64,000 bases of DNA from Bacteroidaceae bacterium (GTDB lineage Bacteria; Bacteroidota; Bacteroidia; Bacteroidales; Bacteroidaceae), in contig CABIVS010000012.1 in assembly GCA_902362375.1 (NCBI GenBank), positions 104,868-168,867 on the forward strand, in the 5' to 3' direction. Position 1 is the stretch's first letter, and every line of letters starts with the position of its first letter. A program made the position numbers and the translations under genes. The notes under the pieces were generated by a model that saw only the letters and a list, made by a program, of their open reading frames with translations, made no database searches and was not told the DNA's origin. Shown in pieces: positions 42,055 through 51,335 of the stretch.

Positions 42055-43203
42055 ATGAAGATAAAGAAAACAATATTCACGGCAGCTATACTAATGGCTG
42101 CCGTTTGTTTACCGGCACAAAACAAGAGTGCAGGTATTAATATATCCATCTGGAAAGATATTTGTACGCAACCGCATGACAGTACACAGACGACTTATGT
42201 GAACATCGGTCTCCTGTCTACAATGAACCGTCTGAACGGTGTGGGCATCAATGCATTGGGAAGTGTGGTACATGGTGACATGAACGGAGTACAAATCACC
42301 GGATTAGCCAATCTGGCAGGCGGAACAATGAGGGGTGTCCAGCTAGCCGGCATCAGTAATATCAGCGGTAACAACACCGTAGGACTTTCTGCTGCCGGAC
42401 TGGTAAATATCACCGGTGACAGAACGCAGGGAGTAATCATATCCGGCTTAACCAGCATCGGAGGAGATAATACCTCGGGGGTAATGATGAGTGGTTTCAT
42501 GAATGTGACGGGCAACATGGCTTCGGGGCTACACTTTTCCGGAGCGGCAAATATCACAGGACAGAGCTTCGGCGGTTTGATGGCTTCCGGACTTTTGAAT
42601 GTGGTAGGCGAACACATGAACGGCTTGCAGATTGCAGGAATTGCCAACATAACCGCATCGAAACTGAATGGGGTGCAAATAGCATTATGTAATTATGCAA
42701 CGCAGGCACGCGGGCTTCAAATAGGCCTTGTCAATTATTACAGGGAAGATATGAAGGGGTTCCAACTCGGACTGGTGAATGCGAATCCTGATACAAAAGT
42801 GCAAATGATGGTATATGGTGGAAATGCTACGCCTGCCAATATAGGTGTACGCTTTAAGAACCAATTGTTTTATACTATTCTGGGAGTCGGCTCCATGTAT
42901 CAAGGATTGAATGATAAGTTTTCGGCAAGTGCATCCTATCGTGCCGGTCTGTCATTTCCTCTTTACAAAGGCTTATCCATCAGCGGAGACCTTGGCTACC
43001 AGCATATCGAGGCGTTCGATAACAAAGACGAGGTGATTCCGAAACGTTTGTACGCATTGCAAGCACGTGCCAATCTGGAATATCAATTTACCAAGAAGTT
43101 CGGTATCTTTGCGACAGGCGGTTATGGGTTAACCAGATTCTATAATAAATCAAGCAATTACGATAAAGGAGCGATTATAGAAGCAGGTATTGTTCTTTTC
43201 TAA
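42055..43203 (+). CDS. LA_2272-type surface repeat protein with C-terminal barrel
   Basis: 382 residues. Signal peptide to about residue 22 (PAQ). Residues about 50-240 are eleven or so near-perfect 16-residue repeats of the type hydrophobic-x-N-I-x-G-x(4)-G-V/L-x-x-S/A-G (examples: LVNITGDRTQGVIISG, LLNVVGEHMNGLQIAG), ending in the shorter GLQIGLVNYY forms. This suggests a beta-solenoid. Residues about 245-382 alternate like an outer-membrane barrel and end in Phe. Function unknown; probably surface-exposed. Likely co-transcribed with the ligase gene. Confidence 0.82.
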   Translation: MKIKKTIFTAAILMAAVCLPAQNKSAGINISIWKDICTQPHDSTQTTYVNIGLLSTMNRLNGVGINALGSVVHGDMNGVQITGLANLAGGTMRGVQLAGISNISGNNTVGLSAAGLVNITGDRTQGVIISGLTSIGGDNTSGVMMSGFMNVTGNMASGLHFSGAANITGQSFGGLMASGLLNVVGEHMNGLQIAGIANITASKLNGVQIALCNYATQARGLQIGLVNYYREDMKGFQLGLVNANPDTKVQMMVYGGNATPANIGVRFKNQLFYTILGVGSMYQGLNDKFSASASYRAGLSFPLYKGLSISGDLGYQHIEAFDNKDEVIPKRLYALQARANLEYQFTKKFGIFATGGYGLTRFYNKSSNYDKGAIIEAGIVLF

Positions 43204-43276
43204 ACAAGAATCGGGCAAGATATACTGCTGAAAAGATTAAAACACTAATATCAAGATATTGCTTTACTAATGATAA

Positions 43277-43363
43277 TTCGTTCCACCTGGATGTTTGTTT
43301 CGTTCCACCATGGTTTTCCTTTCGTCCCATCCGGGTCACCGTTTAGTCCCACCTAGGTGGAAC
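43277..43363. repeat. Tandem array of 22-bp palindromic units (array B)
   Basis: Four head-to-tail units: 43277-43297, 43298-43319, 43320-43341, 43342-43363, all of form TTTCGT(T/C)CCAYC.GG.... with centres CCACCTGG, CCATGG, CCGG and CCACCTAGGTGG. The period is exactly 22 for the last three. It sits between the surface repeat protein gene and convergent fbp. No open frame. Confidence 0.82.
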
Positions 43364-43422
43364 GAATCACTCAATGCACTAAAAGTTATTGAATTTCATA
43401 TTGCAAAGGAATAACATTCATT

Positions 43423-45417
43423 TCAAACCTTCTCCTTTATCAGACCAGTACGATAAGCAACAAGCAATTTCTTCAAATCCTGTATTTGAGTCACCAGTTC
43501 TTTTCCCTTATCGGTATCTTTCACCATCATTCGTTGCGAATTAAATTCGAGAACAAAGTTGGTCGATTTGATATCAAGCCCCTCTTCAATGGCTTTCTGA
43601 CGGGACTGGAACGGTTCATGCTGTACGAGCTGCATACCATGAGAATGATAAACAAGTGTATATCCCGCAATTCCCGTTTCCGGCTGATAAGCTTTCGAGA
43701 AGCCACCATCGATAACGAAAAGCTTGCCATTGGCTTTCATGGGTTGTTCTCCCTGAATCGTTTTCACAGGCACATGACCGTTGATAATATGCGAATGAGG
43801 CCCTAAAACTCCAAACTCTGTCAAAATCTGGTCACAAATATCTTCCCGGTTACGCAATGTGTAATAATAGCCCTTCTTTTCTTTATGTAACTCTTTATCT
43901 TCTAGGAAATAACGCTCAAAAGTCGCCATCTTATCCTTATCAAACAAGGGAGCCTCCGGACCACACCACATATACCAGATATAATCCATAGCAAATTCCT
44001 TATCCTCCTCTCCTTCTTCATCGAAGTAAGCGGTACGGATCAGTTGATCGGCTTTATCCAGCAATTTATGTCCCCAGTATTCCTTTCCACGTATTTTGAC
44101 ATGCTTAAAACTGCCATCCTCATTCAGAGGAACAGAAGCATGATAAAGAAGATTCGAGTTTGAAACCAGATACATGCCGCCATAGGTAAACAGACAACGC
44201 ATATGCTTCTTCAATTTCTCGCTATTCATAAATGAATAATGAATCTTTTCTACCAATTCGCGTTCTTCTTCAGTCAACCGGTAAGGATTTGCCGGGTCTA
44301 CAGTCGGGAAGTTGGTATCGCGCAAAGCATATTCTTTTCCTTCGTACACAAAGACACCACGTTCAAAATCAATCTTCTCCAGAAGTTTACGATTAGCCAT
44401 TCCGAATTCCGGACGGCGGTCGATGATTTCAGCTTCCAGTTTAAACTGGATAATGGTAATGGCTTTATGCATTTGAGTAATCAGACGCAAAGTCTTCTCA
44501 TTATAATGAGCATCGGCAAAGTTCATTTTCGGCATGAAGATCGTGCAAGGATCATCGGCATACGTATCCATTGCAAAAGTAGCCAATGGAAGCAAATTGA
44601 TTCCGTACCCGTCTTCAAGCGTACCCAGATTACCGTAGCGCATGGACATACGTATCACATTAGCGATACAACTATCATTACCGGAAGCTGCTCCCATCCA
44701 AAGAATATCATGATTTCCCCATTGGATATCGAAGTTGTGGTAATTGCACAATGTATCCATAATGATATGCGCACCGGGACCACGGTCGTAAATATCTCCT
44801 ACGATATGAAGAGAATCAATAGTCAAGCGCTGAATCAGATTACACATAGCGATAATGAAATCGTCGGCACGCTTCGTAGTGATAATCGTGCTGATAATTA
44901 CATTAATATAAGCATGCTTGTTCGGTTCGATAGACGATTCGTGCAATAACTCCTGAATGATATAAGAGAATTCGGCAGGCAGTGATTTACGAACCTTCGA
45001 ACGGGTATATTTGGAAGACACGTTCTGACAGACCTTCACCAGTTGGTTCAGCGTAATCAGATACCAATCGTCCAGATCCTTTTCACGGGCCTTCACCAAT
45101 TGGAGTTTCTCTTCGGGATAGTAAATCAACGTGCAGATTTCTTTCTTTTCAGCTTCACGGAGAGTATTGCCGAATATTTCATTTACTTTACGTTTTACCG
45201 CACCGGAAGCATTTTTCAGTACATGCTGAAAAGCTTCATATTCTCCATGAATATCAGTCAGGAAATGTTCCGTCCCTTTAGGTAGATTTAAGATAGCCTC
45301 CAAGTTGATAATTTCCGTACTGGCATCGGCAATGGTAGGAAAACTTCGGGAAAGCAGTTGCAGGTAACGGAGATCACTCACAATGCTTTCAGGAGTTATG
45401 TTACTTTGAGCAGTCAT
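43423..45417 (-). CDS. fbp: Fructose-1,6-bisphosphatase, class III
   Basis: 664 residues, the size of the Firmicutes-type enzyme (B. subtilis Fbp). Metallophosphatase signatures LTDIHGEYEAF, VGDIYDRGPGAHIIMD and WGNHDILWMGAASGN place two metals at the active site; NGHVPVKTIQGEQPM and DGGFSKAYQ lie towards the end. It is unrelated to class I FBPase. It makes fructose-6-phosphate in gluconeogenesis. It is flanked by an AT-rich spacer containing degenerate TTTACTATTT and CAACTTA repeats (about 45421-45490) on the upstream side. Confidence 0.96.
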   Translation of the reverse strand: MTAQSNITPESIVSDLRYLQLLSRSFPTIADASTEIINLEAILNLPKGTEHFLTDIHGEYEAFQHVLKNASGAVKRKVNEIFGNTLREAEKKEICTLIYYPEEKLQLVKAREKDLDDWYLITLNQLVKVCQNVSSKYTRSKVRKSLPAEFSYIIQELLHESSIEPNKHAYINVIISTIITTKRADDFIIAMCNLIQRLTIDSLHIVGDIYDRGPGAHIIMDTLCNYHNFDIQWGNHDILWMGAASGNDSCIANVIRMSMRYGNLGTLEDGYGINLLPLATFAMDTYADDPCTIFMPKMNFADAHYNEKTLRLITQMHKAITIIQFKLEAEIIDRRPEFGMANRKLLEKIDFERGVFVYEGKEYALRDTNFPTVDPANPYRLTEEERELVEKIHYSFMNSEKLKKHMRCLFTYGGMYLVSNSNLLYHASVPLNEDGSFKHVKIRGKEYWGHKLLDKADQLIRTAYFDEEGEEDKEFAMDYIWYMWCGPEAPLFDKDKMATFERYFLEDKELHKEKKGYYYTLRNREDICDQILTEFGVLGPHSHIINGHVPVKTIQGEQPMKANGKLFVIDGGFSKAYQPETGIAGYTLVYHSHGMQLVQHEPFQSRQKAIEEGLDIKSTNFVLEFNSQRMMVKDTDKGKELVTQIQDLKKLLVAYRTGLIKEKV

Positions 45418-45615
45418 TCTATTTACTATTTTACTATTTACAATTTATTAATTGGCAACTTATTATTCGTTGACAACTTACCATTTAGTAACTCAAAAAA
45501 GGAATTTATTAACTCCTCTCCTTTTCTAGTTACAAATTTATCTATTTTAAACGATTCCTGATTAAGAAATGACTTCTTTTTATTTACAAATCCATCATTT
45601 CTCAATTTTCAATTC

Positions 45616-47280
45616 TCAATTTAACAAGAACATCAACAACACTTGAGCGATAATTACCCGCAGGAACATACACAGCGGATAAACAGTCGCATAGGCTACG
45701 GATGGATTGTCGCTGGGAATGGTATCGTTCACATAGTTCAGTGCCATCGGATTTGCCATACTTCCGCACAACATACCGGATACAGTACCGAAATCAATCT
45801 TCATCATCTTGAAAGCTACAAACCCGACCAACACGGTTGGAACAATAGTCAATCCGGCCCCCAAAGCGATCCATAACAAACCTTCCGGACGGAATACAGT
45901 GTCGAAAAAATGAGCTCCGGCATCCAGTCCCAGACAAGCAAGATACATGGAAAGCCCCAAGGCACGCAGCATCAGATTCGCACTACGGGTGGTATAGGTA
46001 ATCATGTGTATCCGCGGTCCAAAAGTTCCCAGAAGGATACCAACGATAATCGGTCCACCCGCCAATCCCAGCTTCACAGGAGTACTGACACCCGGAAAGG
46101 AGAAAGGAATAGCTCCCAATGCCAAGCCAAGTACGATGCCGATAAACACAACAACCAGATTGGGTTCTTTCAAGCTTTTTACAGCATTTCCCAATACTTT
46201 CTCCACATTCTGAATAGCAGCAGCCTCTCCCACTACCGTCAGGCGGTCTCCTAATTGAAGTATCAATCCCGGAGTAGCAAGCAACTGCACACCCGACCGA
46301 TACACGCGGCTGATGTTAATCCCATAATGGTTTCTCAATCGGAGTGACCCGAGTTTCTTACCATTCAGTTCGGGACGGGTAACGACAATACGCTGCGAAA
46401 TCAATTCACTATCAATCGCATTCCAGTCAATGTCCTCTTTATTCCAATCCGTATTTTCCTGTTCACCAAAAAGCACGGTCAAGGCCAAAGCATCTTTCTC
46501 CGCAGTTACCACCAGCAAACGGTCACCTTCTTTCAATATCTTGTCAGAAGTCGGAATACTGACATGTCCGTCACGCCATAAGCGGGAGATGACAAACTTC
46601 GGGTAGCTCATGCGAGCTATATCCTTGATACTTTTATTGAAAATAGCAGGATTGTGTACTTGAAACGCTGCAATGTAGGTTTTGTTCGCATCGTCTTTCT
46701 CTTTTATCTCCAAGTCTTCTTTGCGAACCAGCACTTTGCGAATTAATAAAACGGCAAGGATTACACCAACGACCCCCATCGGATAGGCTACCGCACATCC
46801 TAAAGCAGGAGTACTGCTGTCCATTCCCATCTGTTTCAGCGTCTGTTGTGCGGCTCCCAACGCCGGAGTATTCGTGGTTGCTCCACAGAGGATACCGACC
46901 ATATCAGGAAGAGAGACGCCTGTCGCATAACTGGCTACCACCGTCAACAAGGTTCCCAACAGAACAACTCCCATTGCCAACATATTCAACGTCACCCCTC
47001 CTTTGCGGAAAGAGCTGAAGAAACCGGGACCGACTTGCAAACCGAGAGAATAAACGAAAATGACCAGTCCGAAACTTTCTGCGTAGTTCAACATCTGCGG
47101 ATCGACCGAAAGCCCGAGATGGCCGGCGAGGATGCCTGCAAAAAAAACAAAAGTGACTCCCAGGGAAACTCCCCAGAAATGCACTCTTCCCAAGCCCAGA
47201 CCAATGGCAGAAATCAGTGAAAGTACCACAACAGCCTGTAAGGCAGAATGTTCGATAAATAGACTATATAACCACTCCAT
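45616..47280 (-). CDS. AspT/YidE-type transporter with two RCK_C domains
   Basis: 554 residues. Two halves of about five membrane helices each flank two cytosolic TrkA-C (RCK_C) domains at about 205-375 (KILKEGDRLLVV and LQLGDRLTVVGE). Conserved membrane motifs are GILCGATTNTPALGAAQ and GMLCGSMANPMALNY. This is the aspartate:alanine exchanger duplication family. In Bacteroidales such proteins are annotated only as putative transporters. Inner membrane; substrate unknown, perhaps a dicarboxylate or dipeptide. A full consensus promoter precedes it. Confidence 0.9.
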   Translation of the reverse strand: MEWLYSLFIEHSALQAVVVLSLISAIGLGLGRVHFWGVSLGVTFVFFAGILAGHLGLSVDPQMLNYAESFGLVIFVYSLGLQVGPGFFSSFRKGGVTLNMLAMGVVLLGTLLTVVASYATGVSLPDMVGILCGATTNTPALGAAQQTLKQMGMDSSTPALGCAVAYPMGVVGVILAVLLIRKVLVRKEDLEIKEKDDANKTYIAAFQVHNPAIFNKSIKDIARMSYPKFVISRLWRDGHVSIPTSDKILKEGDRLLVVTAEKDALALTVLFGEQENTDWNKEDIDWNAIDSELISQRIVVTRPELNGKKLGSLRLRNHYGINISRVYRSGVQLLATPGLILQLGDRLTVVGEAAAIQNVEKVLGNAVKSLKEPNLVVVFIGIVLGLALGAIPFSFPGVSTPVKLGLAGGPIIVGILLGTFGPRIHMITYTTRSANLMLRALGLSMYLACLGLDAGAHFFDTVFRPEGLLWIALGAGLTIVPTVLVGFVAFKMMKIDFGTVSGMLCGSMANPMALNYVNDTIPSDNPSVAYATVYPLCMFLRVIIAQVLLMFLLN

Positions 47281-47302
47281 GTATATAAAAACTAATAGGG
47301 CG

Positions 47303-47333
47303 CAAAGATAAAAACTATTTAGTCCGGTTCAAA
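47303..47333 (-). promoter_or_regulatory. Promoter of the AspT-like gene
   Basis: Minus-strand TTTG 47333-47330, 19-base spacer, TATCTTTG 47310-47303, 22 bases before ATG 47280. Confidence 0.8.
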
Positions 47334-47541
47334 ACTTTTAAGCTTTCATTTCACGCCCTATTGATACCCTGATTCATATATCCTGAAATCTTATTGATTA
47401 CCCTTTTACTTCGTTACCTATTATTTTGTTCCTAATAACTATCCTATTTCTATCTTAACTTCCTTATCCTTCTCTTTTCACCTGCATCTTGTTATCCTTC
47501 AAACGATCTTTTCCCTCTGTTTCTTTCCTCTTTATCTTTCA

Positions 47542-47985
47542 TCATTTCCCCTGAAACTCTACAAAGTTATTTCGTCCGTCCAGATAACCGCTTAACTTGT
47601 TTCCACCGATGTACACATCATCCAGGTATGAAACATCATTCGGTCCGTATGACATACGAATGGAAGTCTGCGCATAATTCTCCCAGCTCCAACGGAAATT
47701 ATATTCATATTGCTCTACTGCTCCGTTAGGATATTCCACCCGTATATAGTCAATTCCCGTACGATCTAAAAAGAAGTCCAGTTCCTGACGGCAATAGTTA
47801 CCGTCCATGTCCCGGTAGAAACTAACCCAAGTACGGCTACATAAATCAGCCGAACGATTATAGTACCCTGCACCATTATGATCATCATCATAGAAACTAT
47901 CTATTTCCACTTCGCAAGAGGTAAAACTTACCATCAATACGGCCATCAAAGCCAAACCGAAGTATTTAAATGTGTTCGTTTTCAT
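47542..47985 (-). CDS. Small lipoprotein of unknown function
   Basis: 147 residues. Signal peptide with lipobox SFTSC; Cys near residue 24 followed by acidic residues (EVEIDSFYDDDH). In Bacteroides, acidic residues right after the Cys often mark surface-exposed lipoproteins. The rest is rich in Tyr, Asp and Asn, with one Cys pair possible (two more Cys in the mature part). No family recognised. It stands alone. The 260-base spacer downstream is pyrimidine-rich on the plus strand and holds no gene. Confidence 0.8.
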   Translation of the reverse strand: MKTNTFKYFGLALMAVLMVSFTSCEVEIDSFYDDDHNGAGYYNRSADLCSRTWVSFYRDMDGNYCRQELDFFLDRTGIDYIRVEYPNGAVEQYEYNFRWSWENYAQTSIRMSYGPNDVSYLDDVYIGGNKLSGYLDGRNNFVEFQGK

Positions 47986-48042
47986 ATTCCTTTATTTTTA
48001 ACGGTTCTCTAATTATTATCTATCATTAATCTTTCGATAGAA

Positions 48043-48050
48043 CAAAAGTA
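48043..48050 (-). promoter_or_regulatory. -7 box of the small lipoprotein gene
   Basis: Minus-strand TACTTTTG, 57 bases before ATG 47985. Confidence 0.45.
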
Positions 48051-48156
48051 GAGAATGAATTTTCCTTATGAAACTGAAAACTCCTACTTATCGGGAGGAA
48101 ATTGCCTAAATCTGTGGGTAAATCCCCCCAATGAAGTCTATTTCAAAGAATTCTTG

Positions 48157-48164
48157 TATCTTTG
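48157..48164 (+). promoter_or_regulatory. -7 box of the ravA-viaA-like operon
   Basis: TATCTTTG, 34 bases before ATG 48199; it rules out the long upstream extension of the frame from 48055. Confidence 0.65.
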
Positions 48165-48198
48165 TCTCCTGCTAACAACACATGAAATCATCTGTCGC

Positions 48199-49773
48199 AT
48201 GAAGTCAATCAAATCCCATATCACCCAACTACTGAAAGCCCTCAATGAGGGAGTATTCGAAAAAGAACATACCATCGCACTCTCCCTATTATCTGCCATG
48301 GCAGGTGAAAGTATCTTTCTATTGGGCCCTCTGGGAGTAGCCAAGAGCTTAGTGGCACGCAGGCTCAAACTGGCATTTAAAGATGCGGATGCTTTTGAAT
48401 ATCTGATGTCCCGTTTCAGTACACCGGATGAAATATTCGGTCCCGTGTCCATCTCAAAATTGAAAGATGAAGATACATACGAACGTATTACACAAGGATA
48501 CTTGCCGACAGCATCAATTGTCTTTCTGGATGAAATATGGAAAGCCGGTCCTGCCATCCAAAATTCTCTTTTGACGGTAATCAATGAAAAGATATATCGC
48601 AACGGACAATTTACGGTGCGTGTGCCTCTGAAAGCGCTGATTGCCGCATCCAACGAACTACCCGCAAAGGGTGAAGGACTGGAAGCCTTATACGACCGTT
48701 TCCTGATCCGCCAGTTTGTGGGATGCATTGAACAGGAATATGCTTTCGACCAGATGATCTCTTCTACACGGGAGGTAGAACCTGAAATCCCCGCAAAACT
48801 CCAGGTAGACGATGAATTATACAATCAAATACAAGCTGAAAGTGAGAAAGTAGGTATTCACTATACCATCTTCGAGCTGATTCACAATATCAAACGAGAA
48901 ATCGAACAGTACAATACGGGACGGGATGAAAACACCCCTCCCATCTATATATCCGACCGCCGTTGGAAAAAAATAGTAGGTCTGCTCCGCACCTCGGCCT
49001 ATCTGAACGAATCGCCGGGGATTCACTTCTCCGACTGCTTGCTGATGAGTGCCTGCCTGTGGGATGAAGTTTCGCAGCTCCCCATCATCGAAAATATAGT
49101 GGAACAGTCGATTGCACGGGGAATCAACACCTATTTATTGGGAGAAAAACGGCTGGAACAGAAACTGGATACGTTGAAAGAAAACATGAAGTCCGAACAT
49201 AGCTTACGGGAACTTAGCGATCCGGGAATCCAGGTCGTAGATACCTTCTATCATCGCATAGAAGGTTACCACATTGCCGGAAATTTACTCATCTTTGCTT
49301 CAGATTACCAGTCTTTGAAGAAAGACAGTAACCGGCTGTTTTATATCCAGCAGGATAAATTCCGTCCGGTCAACAAAATCCTGAAAGCCTACGATTTTGT
49401 AAAGAACAGAAATATCGCACAAAAGAATATTTATTCCCTCCGAAAAGGAAAACGATCCGTTTTCGTCAACAATCAGGAATATCCACTACTATGTTATGAT
49501 CATTGCGAACCTTTGCCAGCCCAGCAGGACGACAGCACTCCGTTCGAATTTACATTGCAGGAAGTGATAGATTTACTTCAGCAAATGGAAGTAGAATATA
49601 AAACAATCTCCGAGCGGGAAACAGCATACACCAAGGAACATCTTTTCTTAAGTTCATCGCAAAAAAGCAAGATTAAGCGAATCTTAGGAGAGACTGCACA
49701 CGTCATAGAGAACTACCGGAATGAACTTCGCATCATCGCTCATGCCCATGAACAAGAGAACAGAGAGTATTAG
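48199..49773 (+). CDS. ravA: MoxR-family AAA ATPase, RavA-like
   Basis: 524 residues from ATG 48199 (MKSIKSH). AAA+ domain with Walker A GPLGVAKS (about 46-53), SRFSTPDEIFGPVSI (MoxR motif), Walker B VFLDEIWKAGPAIQNSLL, sensor 1 AASNELPA and arginine region YDRFLIRQ. A long C-terminal extension with helical and beta segments follows, as in RavA (498 residues in E. coli). The VWA gene that overlaps it fits the RavA-ViaA pair. Those proteins act as chaperones on respiratory complexes and affect aminoglycoside uptake in enterobacteria; the Bacteroides role is inferred. Confidence 0.85.
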   Translation: MKSIKSHITQLLKALNEGVFEKEHTIALSLLSAMAGESIFLLGPLGVAKSLVARRLKLAFKDADAFEYLMSRFSTPDEIFGPVSISKLKDEDTYERITQGYLPTASIVFLDEIWKAGPAIQNSLLTVINEKIYRNGQFTVRVPLKALIAASNELPAKGEGLEALYDRFLIRQFVGCIEQEYAFDQMISSTREVEPEIPAKLQVDDELYNQIQAESEKVGIHYTIFELIHNIKREIEQYNTGRDENTPPIYISDRRWKKIVGLLRTSAYLNESPGIHFSDCLLMSACLWDEVSQLPIIENIVEQSIARGINTYLLGEKRLEQKLDTLKENMKSEHSLRELSDPGIQVVDTFYHRIEGYHIAGNLLIFASDYQSLKKDSNRLFYIQQDKFRPVNKILKAYDFVKNRNIAQKNIYSLRKGKRSVFVNNQEYPLLCYDHCEPLPAQQDDSTPFEFTLQEVIDLLQQMEVEYKTISERETAYTKEHLFLSSSQKSKIKRILGETAHVIENYRNELRIIAHAHEQENREY

Positions 49774-51175
49774 GCTCAAACACCTGCAAGACATTTATTA
49801 CGAAAAATTGCAGGGAATAGCCTATGATGTATACAACGAACAACTGCACAATCAGATTATCCGTCCCGAAGAACTGGATGCGGACATTCACCTATATTTT
49901 CGTCACACACAACCCTCCCTGCAAGATTTCTACTCCCGCTATGCATCGCAATGGGAATACTTTCATGAAATGAATGAAGCATCGGACGCAAAGTTTCTTC
50001 AATTCCTGAAAAACAGCGCATACCCCTTCTCCATGAAATATCACCTGGTAGACCTCAACGTAAAATACTATCTCCAACGTTTTGATGTAATCAGCCCGCG
50101 TTCCAAAGAATGGAAAGCGTTGCGGACTCTCTTTTTCGACAAGTGGCATACGCTGCTCTCGAACAATGAGTTCAACTATCAGATGGAACATATCGAGCAA
50201 CTCTGTGAGGATTTCTACCGCATTCAACTGTCATTAGCCAAAAATCTTCCGGTACGCGGTGGCTCACGCCTCGTCTGGCTGCTTCGCAATCATAAACAGA
50301 TAGCGGAACAGATTTTAGAATACGAAGAAACGATCAAACGGAATCCCGTTATCCGCGAACTGGTAGAAATCTTAGGCAAGAAACACCAAAGCAGCCGGAA
50401 ACGTTTCAAAATGACCGCAGGTATTCATCGGGAACAAATTATATCTCACGCCACCCGAAGCGATATTGCAGGCATTTGTGAAGGAAATGATTTGAATAGT
50501 CTTCTCCCTCTGGAATACTGTTATCTGGCGGAAAAGAGCCTGCAGCCTATATTTTTCGAGCGTTTCATAGAGAAGAGACTACAAGTCATCGATTATCAAT
50601 CGCACGAGAAGCAAACCATCAATGATAAGAAAACAGCAGGAAATGAAGTTTCCGAAGAAGCTGAAGGCCCTTTCATCGTTTGTCTGGACACTTCCGGTTC
50701 TATGGCAGGAGAACGGGAAAGAATCGCGAAATCTACTCTACTTGCCATTGCCGAATTGACAGAAGTACAACATCGGAAATGTTACGTCATCCTTTTCTCC
50801 GATGATATCGAGTGTATTGAAATAACCGATTTAGGAAGTAGCTTCGACCGCCTTGTCGATTTCCTAAGCCAATCTTTTCATGGTGGAACAGATATGGAAC
50901 CGGTCATCACGCATGCTCTGCGAAAAATCAGCGAAGAAGGATATATGGAAGCAGACATCATCACCGTATCGGATTTTGAGATGCGTCCCGTCGATAAACT
51001 GCTATCCCGGTCCATAGAACATGCAAAAGCAAAACAGACAAAGATGTATGCCATTTCTTTAGGAGGCAAAAGTGCCGAGACCAGTTATCTGAAATTATGT
51101 GATAAATATTGGGAATATAGTGTTCAAAACGCTGAAAATCTTAATAAAAATAGAATTGAGGAATCAAATATTTAA
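49748..51175 (+). CDS. viaA: VWA-domain protein, ViaA-like
   Basis: 475 residues from ATG 49748 (MNKRTESIRLKH); ATG 49742 is equally possible. The helical N-terminal two thirds carry no known catalytic motif. The C-terminal VWA domain (about 300-465) has an intact metal site: DTSGSMAG (DxSxS), Thr in GGTDMEP and Asp in VSDFEM. This matches ViaA (YieM), partner of RavA. The start lies 26 bases inside ravA, so the two are translationally coupled. Confidence 0.85.
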   Translation: MNKRTESIRLKHLQDIYYEKLQGIAYDVYNEQLHNQIIRPEELDADIHLYFRHTQPSLQDFYSRYASQWEYFHEMNEASDAKFLQFLKNSAYPFSMKYHLVDLNVKYYLQRFDVISPRSKEWKALRTLFFDKWHTLLSNNEFNYQMEHIEQLCEDFYRIQLSLAKNLPVRGGSRLVWLLRNHKQIAEQILEYEETIKRNPVIRELVEILGKKHQSSRKRFKMTAGIHREQIISHATRSDIAGICEGNDLNSLLPLEYCYLAEKSLQPIFFERFIEKRLQVIDYQSHEKQTINDKKTAGNEVSEEAEGPFIVCLDTSGSMAGERERIAKSTLLAIAELTEVQHRKCYVILFSDDIECIEITDLGSSFDRLVDFLSQSFHGGTDMEPVITHALRKISEEGYMEADIITVSDFEMRPVDKLLSRSIEHAKAKQTKMYAISLGGKSAETSYLKLCDKYWEYSVQNAENLNKNRIEESNI

Positions 51176-51210
51176 TCAATGTTATAAAACATCTCTTTTT
51201 TCTTGTTTTA

Positions 51211-51241
51211 TTTGCAAATTCACCAGAAGTCCGTATATTTG
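51211..51241 (+). promoter_or_regulatory. Promoter of the second small-RNA candidate
   Basis: TTTG 51211-51214, 19-base spacer, TATATTTG 51234-51241: full consensus. Confidence 0.75.
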
Positions 51242-51244
51242 TAC

Positions 51245-51313
51245 TGTGTTTTTCATAGTATTAGATTTAAGGTTAACAAAAGATTGGCTGTCTGGGATAG
51301 ATAGCCTTTTTTT
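51245..51313 (+). ncRNA. Candidate small RNA of about 65-70 nucleotides
   Basis: A consensus promoter is followed within 70 bases by a terminator hairpin (GGCTGTC / GATAGCC plus seven T), with an A/T-rich stretch between and no start codon leading to a frame of useful length. The layout matches the candidate at 31123-31233, though sequences are not clearly related. Ends are estimated. Confidence 0.5.
51286..51313 (+). terminator. Terminator of the second small-RNA candidate
   Basis: 7-bp stem GGCTGTC (51286-51292) / GATAGCC (51300-51306) with one G-U pair, then seven T. Confidence 0.75.
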
Positions 51314-51335
51314 ATGCCCTTTTCCAAGGTTAAAT

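Noticed and set aside
45421..45600. AT-rich spacer upstream of fbp as a further array
   Set aside because: TTTACTATTT and CAACTTA each recur only two or three times with uneven spacing, so chance in AT-rich DNA is enough.
47340..47540. Pyrimidine-rich spacer as a further 22-bp array
   Set aside because: TTATCC/TTACC-like words recur but with no fixed period.
48055..48198. 48-residue extension of the RavA-like protein
   Set aside because: The -7 box at 48157-48164 lies inside it.
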